64,000 nucleotides of DNA from contig CM051455.1 of NCBI GenBank assembly GCA_028274465.1, positions 74,448,489-74,512,488 of the forward strand, given 5' to 3'. Positions 1 through 10,503 of the stretch are shown here, in pieces. Numbering within the stretch: position 1 is the first letter of the stretch; each line of letters starts with the position of its first letter. The notes under the pieces were generated by a model. That model searched no databases. It was not told the DNA's origin and saw nothing but the letters and a program-made list of their open reading frames with translations. Source of the DNA: Plantago ovata (Eukaryota; Streptophyta; Magnoliopsida; Lamiales; Plantaginaceae). The position numbers were made by a program, and so were the translations under genes.

Positions 1-779
1 TTTTATTTTCTCTAAGAAAACTGGGTAGAATAACTGTGAAAGTCTATGTCTGAAACTGTGTGTCAAAAGCTCTCTAATAGTCTACTATATATAGTAGTCT
101 ATAGAAGCCTAAAACATAAGCAATTAGACTTCGTAAAGGAATAAGAATCTAATTCTTATCGCACAAGGAAACCAATATCAAGTCTAGATTCATTCCCAAT
201 CAAATCAAAACTCAATTAGGAAAATCTAACTTATCCTTTGGACTTCTAATAGAGGAAGGAGTCGAACTCCTTCCCCTACTCATCCATGCGCGCGCGCTTC
301 CTAGGGACAGTAGGTGGGTCCCAATTTTGGGACCCACTTATAGTTCTAAGGCAATTCAAAACTCCAAGTAGATTTTGCCCAAGTGCATATGTTAATTCTA
401 AATTAACATATCCTTTCAAATCAAACCTCCATTATATTTTCAAAATATAATCTTTAATTGTATTTACATAAAATAAAATTAATTAGCCAATTCAATTAAT
501 AATTCCAAATCATTAATTGAGCCACCAAATATTATAATTAATTCCAAATCAATTATAATCCATCAATCAAATTAATTCCAAATTAATTGCGATTCCATCT
601 TCAAGGATATTCTGATACACTGAATCACCACATAGTGTGACCCATAGGGCCTCATCGTATTAAGCAAGTCCTAGAATAGGCAACATGGAATTCCTAGACG
701 GTTCCATTTGCAATATTAATACGTGAGGACGTTTGAGAGGTTTCTCAAAGCTAACCCTTTCGTTGCGAAGCCTGTTGCG
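1..779. other. Unclassified AT-rich flank with inverted repeats
   Basis: No ORF or recognisable transposon protein is visible here. The stretch is AT-rich and carries several near-perfect inverted repeats: a 10-bp stem GTGGGTCCCA at 314-337, an 11-bp stem ATATGTTAATT at 387-411 and a 10-bp stem ATTATATTTT at 431-451. The texture resembles the LTR or 3' end of another plant retrotransposon, but I cannot name a family. It directly abuts the end of the Gypsy LTR at 780, so it is either the pre-insertion DNA or an adjoining element. Confidence 0.4.
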
Positions 780-2086
780 TGATGAACGCGAGTTTGTCGG
801 ACTCGAATTCAATCAAATGTTATTTAGCCAAAGGCAATTCACAACTACAACGAAAACCGTAGTGTAGCAGTAGAATGACCTCGAGTGTCGTTCTCTAAGG
901 ACTATAACTAGCTTTATCTATTTAACTAAGAATATAAAAACAACAGACGGTAAGCAAAGGGGTTTTCTAACAGATAATGGAGATTGGTGATAGTATGATC
1001 CTTCAAAGCATAACGGGTCAATAATCATGCGTAAATTCCTCAGTCTTGCATGGAGAGCTTTGATCAATCTAATGTCTTGTTGCAATTATTAAGCACTACG
1101 AAAATAATGATACTAACAAGTCAATCTCTTTTGTCCTATTGTGTTCCGTAATTATTCAACACTACGAAGATAAACATGCGCATAGGTCGACGAGGGTCCA
1201 ATTGTGCATAATAATTAATACAACATACGAGAATTTAGGCTGAGCCTGATCAACGAAATAAAGCAATAACACGGAGTATAATGCGCGATATAGCCATTAG
1301 CATGATTATCTTCCCTTCGCTAAGAATTCACATACTACCACCAACGATAAGTTTAGCTACTCATAATTGGCACGCAATCAACAGAAATCATAGAAGAAGA
1401 CATGTTGAAAGATATATAAAAATAAGTAGAATAAACTGTAAGATACAATGTTACCGAAGATTGTCAATCTCCGAAGAATTGCGATCCTACAAGCTCCAAT
1501 CTGCTATGAAAAAGTATCCCCTAAGCTACGAACCCCCAGAACAGGCTCTGGGAAGTCCCTACCTAAAACTACAGAGAGAGGTGAGAGAATAGGTCTGGAA
1601 AAGTATGAATTTCGGAGAAAAACTGAGCAACTATATATAGGCCTCGAATAAGTGTGGGGCGATTCGCCCCACACACCGGGCGGTTCGCCCGGTGTGGGGC
1701 GAGTCGCCCCACGTCCCGGGCGGTTCGCCCGGGAGTGTTCTTTGCGGAATTTCGCGTTTTCGACGCGTTTTTGGATTTCTTCCCCTTTTCAGACTCGGTT
1801 TCTGTCTTCTAGTGGCCTTCTAACCTCCAGACTCGACCCCTAGACTCCAAATCCTATCCGGAAACCTTCAGATACTCCAAATAGGCTTCTGGAACACCAA
1901 TTCCTTGTCAACTTTAATATAATTGCCCGGAAATCCTCGATCTTCAACCAAACCTGTAAAATAAAATCTAAAGGGAAACGTGACACTATTCTAATAAAAT
2001 GTACTAAAATATAGCTAAATTAACATAGAGGATAGCTAAAATAGGTGAAAAAGACTCAAATGAAAGTGTAGAATACACATTCATCA
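780..2086 (-). repeat. LTR of Gypsy gag-pro family, copy A
   Basis: On the minus strand this LTR begins TGATGAATG at 2086 and ends GTTCATCA at 780, giving the short terminal inverted repeat TGATGAAC/GTTCATCA of this family. It matches the LTRs at 33346-34527, 40739-41933 and 62446-63640 along its length. A TATA box lies at 1631-1640 on the minus strand with a GC-rich palindrome array just upstream of it (1652-1733). A purine-rich tract (2087-2098, GGTTTGGGGAGTT on the minus strand) directly precedes it, so it is a 3' LTR. A candidate target duplication at 775-779 cannot be paired because the partner end is a chimera. Confidence 0.85.
1631..1733 (-). promoter_or_regulatory. TATA box with four upstream GC palindromes
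   Basis: CTATATATAG at 1631-1640 (its own reverse complement) serves as TATA on the minus strand. Immediately upstream in transcript sense lie four consecutive hairpins: 1652-1674 (stem GTGTGGGGCGA), 1672-1696 (stem CACACCGGGCG), 1694-1712 (stem GTGGGGCGA) and 1715-1733 (stem CCCGGGCG). The same arrangement recurs in the other three LTRs of the family. The function is unknown. Confidence 0.7.
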
Positions 2087-3665
2087 AACTCCCCAAACCG
2101 AACCTTTGCTTGTCCTCAAGCAACTAAGCTAAACTCTAATACAAAAAACAATGCAAGACACAAAATGGAGTCTCATGCCAAATAAAATGAACTAATCTAC
2201 TAAATCTACCAAAAAACATATGAACAAAAACCATATAAATCAAAGCATGAATATAGGTTGAAGAATACCTCGATTGACTTATACACATCCACATAAGCAC
2301 TTATGTCAAGACAAGACAGTCTCTCGTAACATTCTCTACCTGGACCTAGTCAGTGACGACGTAATGAAGCATGCTAAGATACGAATGGTTGTCCCGTGCC
2401 TATGAAACTGAGGACTTACTGCTGTTCCACCATGTTAAGACTTTCCCTCAAAGTGGTCGAACCAGTACTGGCTCTCATCAAACGAAGGAGGGTTCCCTAT
2501 AAAAGATAACAGTCCCCTATTCTATCCATCTCTCAAGTAAGTCTTAAGCTATTCACCACTTCCTGAATGACAGGACGAGGGTGGTCTAGAACAGATGAAA
2601 AAAAACAAAAGATAAAAAATAGAAAATTACAACACGATTACGAACATTACAAGAATTGGAAAATGAGACACAACACTTTTGCTAAACTGCTATTTGGCTT
2701 TCTTTTTTGGACCCTTCTTTGCTTTTTGGGGGTCTTTTCTTTTTTCTTTCCAGTTTCTTCATTTTTTTTTCTTTTTTCCTGGAATTGTTCTTTCTTTTTT
2801 TTCGAGTTTTTTTTTTAAGCCAGCAGTAGCATAACAAAAAGAGAAACAAAATGACTCACACGACTTCCCCAAACCTATTCGAAAGAATAGGTTGGAGTAC
2901 AAAATTTACGGAAAAGGAAAAATAAACTCACAATACGGAAATGAAAAAAAACGAAAACAAGTCTAATGATGGTGTAACCCCCTCCCCAAACCTATTCGAG
3001 GAATAGGTTATAAACAAAGGATCACACAACCTCACACTACCTCCTTCCTAGGCATTTAGCGATCTCAAAGCATGGTGAAGACTTGTTGCCTCTTAGGTAC
3101 ATAATTACTCGGGAAAACAACCATAAAACCCTGACATGCATCATCCTATTATAAAGGCCTTCTTGAACCGCAGTAGAGAAAACACCACTAAGTGATGTCG
3201 AGACTACCAAGCTTAACTAAGTGCAATACATAAATGTGACAAGCCAAGCGAGAAAAACCTCAAACAAATTCATAGAGATGAAGCATACGATTAATGGCAT
3301 AGGTAGTTGATCTACCCAATAAAAAAGTTCAAAACATTCGGCAATAAACTCATATAAAACATGCAAGACTATCCTAGGATGAATGTAGTGAATGCAACCT
3401 CAAAAATCTAAGAAAGCAGTAAACGTGCAAATGCAAATGCAGACGGATAAATCATGCAAGGTACTATACTCGGCCTACCAATGTCAAGCTCCAACTAACA
3501 ATACTAGATCACTTAAATCCCACCCCCCCCCCCTCATGAAATTAACGCTAGTCCCTAGCAGTAAGAAAATGAGGAAATAAGATGTGATACTAGATGTTAC
3601 CCCATGGTTTGGCCTCGGTCGGCTGAGAATGCTGTTTGTGAGTTATTGGGACTGCTCTGGAAGCT

Positions 3666-4096
3666 TTATAGGGTGTCATCAAGTCTTCTGGTAGGCGTGG
3701 TAGTTTCAATTATAGGCCGGACAGGAACAACTCCTCCATTAGTATCATTATTGCCCGTATCGCCTTCATTGTCACTACTGTCACGCACATCCTCACTAGT
3801 AGAGTTGCAGTGTCGAGTAGAATCCTCAAGATTAGCCGCCGCTGTTATAGAATCCTCCATCATGTAGCCCTCCAATAGGATGTGAATTGTTGAAGGGGAA
3901 AGAGAAGTGGTATCAGAGCCTCCCTCTCCAACGTTTTACACCTCGAGCTCCTTGGCTCGAACGCACATCTAACGAGGTCACTCTTCTTGACATGGTTGTA
4001 ATCGATCCCCCTCCAATACTTTGTAGTAATCATACGGGAATGCTCCTTTCCCTTGGCATGGTTTCTATAAACAACAGTTAGTACCTTGTATGACAC
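3666..4096 (-). other. Pair of small ORFs conserved in Gypsy tails (unknown)
   Basis: Two overlapping minus-strand ORFs (78 codons ending at 3860; 69 codons, 3875-3666) have counterparts at 37402-37698 and 38022-38312 in another tail copy. Shared features are KYWRGIDY in the first, and MEDSITAAANLEDS followed by an acidic Ser/Asp stretch in the second. I do not recognise either. Both copies belong to the same element family, so similarity alone does not prove coding. They could be exons of a second element gene, a captured host fragment, or non-coding. Confidence 0.3.
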
Positions 4097-5078
4097 AAAA
4101 CTGACTCATGCATATGCTAGTGTAAGAATGAAACTCATAAGTGATAAATTCAACAATCGAGCTTCCCAAAACCTTTATGTCTAGCCTACCTTCTTCATCA
4201 TGCAACATACCAATGTAACTACTACATGCAATACATCACATTATGCTCTTACTAGACAAACAATATCCTAGATAACAAGGCTCAATTCATACCATAGTAG
4301 CGAAAAATTCTAGCACCATAAATCCTCATACTCAACAATTAAGCATTCTACCATAAAATCTAACATCATTACACCAATAAGTACAATCATATGCAAGAAA
4401 TCAAAGATAAAGACATATTGCATAACAAGATATATCATCTAGTAGCAAAATTCTCAAATCAACAAACCAAGCATAATTGAGCATGCAATTGATAGTAAAT
4501 AACACTTCTAATCACACAAACAACATACCCATGCATCAAATAAGCATAATTGAAGCTCAAATTAGAAAACCCCAAATTCGAAAATTAGGGTTCATAAGAA
4601 GATACCTCAGATTTGAAAATCTAATGCACTAGGGAGAAATCTGTTCGGATGAAAATATAGATTGAAGCTAAAGAACACTAAATTTGGTCAAGAAATGAAG
4701 AAGTTATGATGTTTTGAATGTATTTTCGCAATTTCCAGTTTTTGGGGAGAAGAAGGTGGAAAGAATGAAGAAAATGAGGTAAAGAGGGGAGATCCGCGTT
4801 TTTAAACTACTGGAACCGTGAGGCGAGTCGCCCCATGCGGGGCGATTCGCCCCTCATGGGGGGCGATTCGCCCCCCGCTCCCCGATGCGGGGAGACGGTT
4901 CCTTTTGTAAGAAAACGCGGTTTTTAATCCCCGAAACCTATTTTTCAAAAAACCACTCGAAAAATATCACTCAAACATAAGCATATACGACACAGACATG
5001 AACAAATTCGCATACGAGAAGAACATACTTCAAGAATGAATGCATGCAAAAAAAAGCAGTAAGGAAAGCGATAAAAAC

Positions 5079-5096
5079 TCCGGGTTACCTCCCGGA
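5079..5096 (-). other. Post-gag-pro hairpin TCCGGG..CCCGGA
   Basis: On the minus strand TCCGGG and CCCGGA flank the loop AGGTAA just after the gag-pro stop. The same structure sits at 36401-36418 and, with one arm shortened, at 17554-17570. As I recall, GGGAGGCAACCC-type motifs are common downstream of coding regions in plant Gypsy elements of the Athila/Tat group. Confidence 0.6.
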
Positions 5097-5139
5097 TAGC
5101 GCCATTGTTTAAAGTCTTTGACTCGACTCCTGTCTGTGC

Positions 5140-7188
5140 CTATATCTTCTTTCTGCGGGTACTAGACTTCCCCTTCATTGATCTCCTCTCCATGCCACGA
5201 ACCTTTGAATAAGAAAGAATATAGGCTGCAAGACCACAGTAGTGAGTAGTGAAAGAAATATCAGGCGGATCAGGTGGATCAGATATGGCTTGCAACACGT
5301 GTTGCTTGCCATCCACTTCAATAGTGCAAGTTCTTTGGTAGATGTCCATCACGGAGCGTAGCTTCATCAAGAATGTTCGCCCCAAGAGAATGACATCCCC
5401 CGTTCCAGGTGCAGACGCCGGCATAACTACAAAATTGGTGTATACAGAAGCTTCACCAATCTTAACCAACACATTTTTTACAACGCCTTCGGGTCTCATA
5501 AAGGATCCATCCGCGAGTTGCACAATAGCCCTATGCTCAGATAGTTTTCCAAGGCTACTCTTTTCAAAAACATTCAAGGGGAGTATGTTTGAGTAGGATC
5601 CCGTGTCTTGTGTGGCACGAAAATCTTCAAGCTCACCAATCCCTACCTTGACATCGAAACTTTTAGGGAGTGGCTCGGGATCCTCTTGCTCCTCATTACT
5701 CTTGTTAGAACCAAGGTCCTTTTCTTTTGTCTCTTCCTTCAGCAAGATATACTTTTCAGTAGTCTGCTTGGTCAAAGTTTCAGCAATCTGTAGTTTCTCT
5801 TGCTGTCTGCTCAGAGTTTTCTCAAATCTTTCGATTTCTCCTTGAATCTTGTCAAGGTCAATCTCGTCTTCACTTTCTGAGTCTGAGTTGGAGGTAGGAT
5901 TGTTTACCTGACCGGCCATGAGGCAGAACTCGTAGTTTGACACATCTGGATAAGCTTCCATAGCTATCCCACAAACTTCCTTGCCAATCTCTACGTCAAG
6001 AGTGGATTCTTCATCGTTAGTGTCTGAGCTTTCATCCTCACTGTCTTCGGAGCTAGTATCAATGCACAATGCATCGATTTTTGCTTGAAGCTTCTTCTTT
6101 TCTTCAGCAATAAAAGCTCTTTTGAACTTCTTCTTCTTTTCAGCAGATTTGCCTTTAAGCAAAGGGCAATTTGCTTTGAAGTGTCCAGGCTTTTTGCAGT
6201 AAAAGCAGAGATCATTTCCAACTGCTGGTTCTTCTGATGAAGTTGTTTGCTGAGCTTGCTTGTTCAGCGAGCTAGTCTCATTCTTGTACTTATGGTAGTT
6301 GTTACCAAGATGCTTTTTCAGCTTCTCTTTTGCTTTTCACCTTTCAAGTTCCTTACTGATGAATTTCTTCATGTTTTTGACAACCAAAGCGTTTTCATCA
6401 GCAGGCTCTTTATCATTCTTCTTTTCAGAAGATGACGGCTCTGCAGCAAGAGCAATGTTTTGCGATTTTTCAGCAAACACATTTTCTCTTTGCTTTGTCT
6501 CATAGTTGACAGTAGCAAGATGAGAGAACAACCCTGTTGGTGTAATGTCTGGCATTCCTTGATTGTAGTAGAAGTTCTGAGTGTGGATCCATTCTTGGTT
6601 CAGACTTCTGATGATGGTTTTCACCTTCTCAGAATCTGAGTAAAGATTTTCAACATCCAAGGCTGCCATCTCACTAACTATAGTTGTGAATCTGAAGTCC
6701 ACGTCTTCCAGTGACTCATTTGTACCTTGTTTAAAGTTCTGGAACTTTAACTTCAGCACTTCGAGTTTGTTTTCCTTGGTTTTGTCAGATCCAGCACAAA
6801 GATCTTGAACCATTTTCCAAGCTTCCTTAGCAGTTTTAGCACCCCACAGTTTGCACTGTATAGTATCCGAAGTTGATCGAATGATGATGTTTCTTGCTTG
6901 GCCATCAAGACGGAATCTCTTGGTTTCGTCAGAAGTCCATTCCTCTCTTGGTTTTGGAACGACAGTATGAACTAGTTCGCCTAAGATAGTTTCCTTTCCA
7001 GCTTCTGTGGTTTTGTGAGGAAAACTTCTCTCAACCTTAGTGATCTTGATAGGTCCATCATTAATGACAGTAACCATCTCATCACTAATGGCCTCAAGAT
7101 TTAGCATCATGTTGTTTCGCCATTTTTCGTAGTTTTCCAGCTTCAGCAAGGGAGCGTCTCCTAAAGACATCCTGTCAGCAAAAGACAA
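5140..7188 (-). pseudogene. Chimeric Copia gag / Gypsy protease ORF, one stop
   Basis: This minus-strand reading frame of 683 codons starts with a Copia (SIRE-type) Gag. The start MSFADRMSLGDAPLLKLE and the Gag core match the Gags at 10504-12870 and 46208-48619, and an acidic C-terminal region contains the motif AYPDVSNYEFCLMA. Near nucleotide 5738 the similarity switches, in the same frame, to the C-terminal half of the Gypsy gag-pro protein (compare 35780-36355). That half includes an aspartic protease with the catalytic triplet DTG (ATQDTGSYSN), a flap-like region and GRTFLMKL. The only break is an in-frame TGA at 6337-6339, where the related copy reads CGA. The ORF lies between a Copia LTR/PBS upstream and a Gypsy tail and LTR downstream. 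It may be a recombinant element, a deletion scar of a Gypsy insertion into Copia gag, or an assembly join. Confidence 0.75.
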
Positions 7189-7268
7189 CCAAACTGATCA
7201 AGTGAGAGTGATTTACGGAAAGAACCTAAGGGGATCTAGGTTCAGTGCTGAAGGTTAAAGAACCTCCA

Positions 7269-7280
7269 GCTCTGATACCA
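7269..7280 (-). other. Primer binding site (initiator tRNA-Met type)
   Basis: On the minus strand TGGTATCAGAGC lies two bases inside the end of the LTR at 7283. This is the usual Copia PBS complementary to the 3' end of initiator tRNA-Met. About 80 bases of leader separate it from the Gag start at 7188. Confidence 0.9.
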
Positions 7281-7282
7281 AT

Positions 7283-8858
7283 TGTTGGTCCCTTTAAACA
7301 ACAAGAAAAGACTAGAGGGGGGGGGGGTGAATATTCTTTTCAAACTTTCGTCGTTTAAAAACTTTCTCAGCAAGTACTTATTACTTTTCAGTAATGAGTT
7401 TATTGATACTTAACTATCTCAGCAAGCGCAAGTTACTCTTCAGTAACTAGGTTTGCTGATACTTAAAATCAGAGAGCGGAAGTCTTTGAAACAATAAGTG
7501 CTTTGTCAGTAAGTGATAGTTTCAACAAGTGAAGTGAGTGACTGTGTACAGATAGATATGCTTTGCTGAAAACTAAGTACAGTAAGTAAATCACACAAAC
7601 ACTTTTATAGTGCTATCTGAGAGTGGCGTAAACTCTCAACTAATCCACTTTGTCCTTTCTAGGACTGAATCCACTAAGATAAGATTGAGATTCCTTACAA
7701 CACCTATCTAGAGCGATCCAAATAGAAACCAAAGCACACTTGCTTCGTTTCCAACCTAACTAGAGAACGTAACCTTGTTCTCCACCAAACTTGGTACTTT
7801 TAATCAGCAACACTATGCTCGATTAAGTTCCCCCTGAATATCACACCTGAAAGGGTGTATTTTCAGTTGGAGAGGTTTGGGATGAGAAAACTTAATTATA
7901 ACTTATTCAGTTACAACAAGTAATCTAAGAAACAAAACTTTGAATACTTTGCAGTAAACAAATTTGATTGTTTCTAGTGTCAAGACTTGTTCTTGTTCGA
8001 AAGAAAGAAAGAACACTTAACTAATTTCTTAGCCGTGTAAGTTCTACTTCTTCACAAGTAGCTTTTTCAAGCTTTAAGTCTTGGAACGGATCAATGACAG
8101 TAAAGAGTGTTTGAAGAGTATGTGAGTTTAAGAACAAGTGAGAGTATGATCACGTTGTTGACACACTTCAACTCTTTGCCGGATGACCTCTATTTATAGT
8201 GAAATAAGGAGCCGTTTGAATTTCAAATTCTAAGGCTTTTGTTCCTTAAAATGTCACTATCTTGCTTTTGTACTTTCAACAGCGTCCTTGTTTGTCTTCT
8301 AGTCTTCATGTCCTTCGCGTGCATGCTTTGCATTTAATGCTCATTTGAATGAAATTCAAACAGTAACATTGGAGCGCAAATACTAGTACTTTCAGCAAGA
8401 GGTCACAAATGTTCATCAGCAAGTGGTCAGTCTCAGTTTCAGCAAGCACAACCTACTCTGTCGTTTAGATTTTCACTTATGCAATGATGTTGCTGAAGTT
8501 TCCACTTTCTAAGCAACATGTGCCTTTGTAGATACCAGTCTTCAGAAATCTTCTAGTCTTCAGTCTTCGAAATCTTCAACTTTCTGAGCGGTTCTAAATG
8601 CTTCAATAGTTTGTTTGTGTAAACAAAGTACATCATCAACAAATGCTTCAATAGGTTGTATTTCTTTTTAGAAAACAAGATACATCATAAGCGGTAAAAC
8701 CAACCTATCTAGCACCTACTCTAAGTCTTCAGCAAACGTTTCTCTTTTACAATGACCTTAAAATTCTAAATTTCTATTGACCTTAAGAGTACTAGTTACT
8801 GGACTTTCCTTAATTTAGCATGGTTAATTGCTTCATCAAAATTACAAGTTTCCTAACA
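7283..8858 (-). repeat. Copia (SIRE-type) 5' LTR, minus strand, complete
   Basis: The minus-strand sequence starts TGTTAGGAAAC at 8858 and ends GGGACCAACA at 7283, about 1,576 bp. It is followed by the PBS and Gag, so it is a 5' LTR. A TATA box reads CTATAAATAG on the minus strand near 8190-8199. Near its inner end it has a homopolymer G run (7317-7327 on plus) and several dyads built from CAGCAA/TTGCTG and GTTACT/AGTAAC. Related LTRs lie at 8939-10395, 13353-14874, 45480-46153, 48642-50329, 59245-59403 and 61392-62445. The length and the tRNA-Met PBS fit the SIRE/Maximus lineage. Confidence 0.88.
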
Positions 8859-8938
8859 CCGCACTTGGTGAGAATTGAACCTATGACCTCTAGTGTCATG
8901 ACACCTCAGTCTAACCAATTGACCTAGACCTCATTGGT
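8859..8938 (-). other. tRNA-like sequence (tRNA pseudogene or SINE head)
   Basis: Read on the minus strand this short piece between two divergent Copia LTRs has a box A-like TAGGTCAATTGG (8915-8926) and a box B-like GGTTCAATTCT (8871-8881) about 33 nt apart. It can form a D-arm (GGTC...GACT). The anticodon arm is a GTGTCATGACAC palindrome without a proper 7-nt loop and the T-arm pairs badly. It is therefore not a convincing functional tRNA. A SINE head or decayed tRNA is the best guess. Confidence 0.35.
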
Positions 8939-10395
8939 TAGTAACTAGTACTCTTAAGGTCCATAGGAATTTAGAATTTTAAGAACATTGTAAAAGAGGA
9001 ACGTTTGCTGAATACTTAGTGTAGGTACGAGTTAGGTTCTTAAGCTTGCTGATGATGTACTTTGTTTTTACAAACAAACTATTGAAAACCTAGAACCGCT
9101 CAGGAAGTTGAAGATTCGAAGACTGAAGACTTTGAAGAATTCTGAGAAAGGTATCTACAAAGGCACATGTTATCTTAGAAAGTGAGAAACTCAGCAACTC
9201 AGTATGCATAAGTGAAAATCTATATGACAGAGTAGGTTGTGTTTGCTGAAACTGAGACTGACCACTTGGTGATAACAATTGTGACCTAATTGCTGAAGAG
9301 TACTTGCGTATTGGCTCCAACGTTCATATTTGAAATTGTTTCAAAGAGCATTAAATGCAAAGTTATCACGCGAAGAACATGAATACAAGAAGACAAATGA
9401 AGAGTGCTGCTGATAGTACAAAAGAAAGATAGTAACATCTTAAGGTACAAGTCTTAGAATTTGAAATTCAAACGGCTCCCTTGAGACACTATATATAGAG
9501 GACATCAGGCTGAGTAGAAGGTTGTATCAACAACGTGATCAAACTCTCACTTGTGCTTTAAACACTCAAATCCTTCTCTACTCTTTACTGCCTATTGATC
9601 CGTTCCAACACTTAAGCTTGAAACAAAAGCTACTTGTGAAGAAGTAGAAAACTAAAAGCTAAGAAATTAGTTAAGTGTTCTTTCTTCTAAACAAGAACAA
9701 TTCTTGACACCAGAAACAACAAACTTGCTTACTGCAAAGTATTACAAGTTGAGTTTCTTTAGATTACTTGTTATAGCTGCAATGTTATATTCAAATCATC
9801 TCATCCCAAACCTCTCTAACTGATAAACACCCTTATTCAGGCGTGGAATTCAGGGGGAACTAATGAAGCATAGTTGTGCTTATTAAGTGTCCCAAGTTTG
9901 GTGGAGAATAAGGTTATAGTTCTCTAGTGTAGGTCAGAAACAAGGAAGGTGTGCTTTGGTTTCTGAGAATCATTAGTGATAGGATTTGTAAGGAACTTCA
10001 TATCTTATCTTAGTGGATTCAGTCCTAAAAAGGACAAAGTGGATTAGTTGAGAAATTAAGCCACCCTCAGATACCACTATAAAAGTATTTGTGTGATTTA
10101 CATCTCTGCAGTTATCTTTCAACAAGTGACATTGTTTTACACTGTATCTGCTTACTTGCTGAAACTAGCTTTCTGACAAAAGCACTTATTGTAAAAGACT
10201 TTCGCACTCTGTTTCTAAGTATCAGCAAAGTGGTCACTGAAAAGTAACACGCACTTGTTGAGAAAGTTAAGTATCGGCAAACTCATTACTGAAAAGTAAT
10301 AAGTACTTGCTGAGAAAGTTATAGATGACGACAAAGTTTTTAAAGACTATTCATCCCCCCTTATGGTCTTTACTTGTTGTCTAAAGGGACCAACA
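8939..10395 (+). repeat. Copia (SIRE-type) 5' LTR, 5'-truncated
   Basis: Homology to the family LTR begins at about 8939 (AGTAACTAGTACTC), so the first ~70 bp including TGTTAGGAAAC are missing. It ends GGGACCAACA at 10395 and is followed two bases later by the PBS. The TATA box is TATATATAG at 9490-9498. It lies head to head with the LTR at 7283-8858. Confidence 0.88.
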
Positions 10396-10397
10396 AG

Positions 10398-10409
10398 TGG
10401 TATCAGAGC
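10398..10409 (+). other. Primer binding site (initiator tRNA-Met type)
   Basis: TGGTATCAGAGC starts two bases after the LTR end at 10395, at the position expected for a Copia element primed by initiator tRNA-Met. A leader of about 95 bases separates it from the Gag ATG at 10504. Confidence 0.92.
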
Positions 10410-10503
10410 TGGAGGTTCAATAACCTTCAACAATGAACCTAGATCCCCTTAGGTTCTTTCCGTAAATCACTTTCACTTGATCAGTTTGGTAGTTGCTGAC
10501 AGG

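Larger units (their letters stand above)
2087..5139 (-). mobile_element. Non-coding 3' internal tail of Gypsy gag-pro element A
   Basis: This minus-strand region follows the protease stop and runs to the PPT at 2087-2098. It aligns with the tails at 17451-18922/32865-33345 and 36356-40738. In transcript order it holds a short hairpin (5079-5096), a GC palindrome cluster (4826-4888), a pair of small ORFs (3666-4096), two hairpins with stems like AACCTATTC followed by TTTGGGGAGG (near 2991-3010 and 2873-2897), and a long purine tract (pyrimidine on plus, 2690-2820). No reverse transcriptase or integrase is present, so the family looks non-autonomous. The Retand/TRIM target site of the other copies is empty here (near 2560-2590). 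Confidence 0.75.

Noticed and set aside
3604..3867. Plus-strand ORFs in copy A tail (also 1281-1843, 2567-2818)
   Set aside because: On the strand opposite to the element, in LTR or non-coding tail, without domains or conservation in the other copies' frames.
8859..8938. Considered as a functional tRNA gene
   Set aside because: Anticodon loop and T-arm do not fold properly, and the acceptor stem is not evident.
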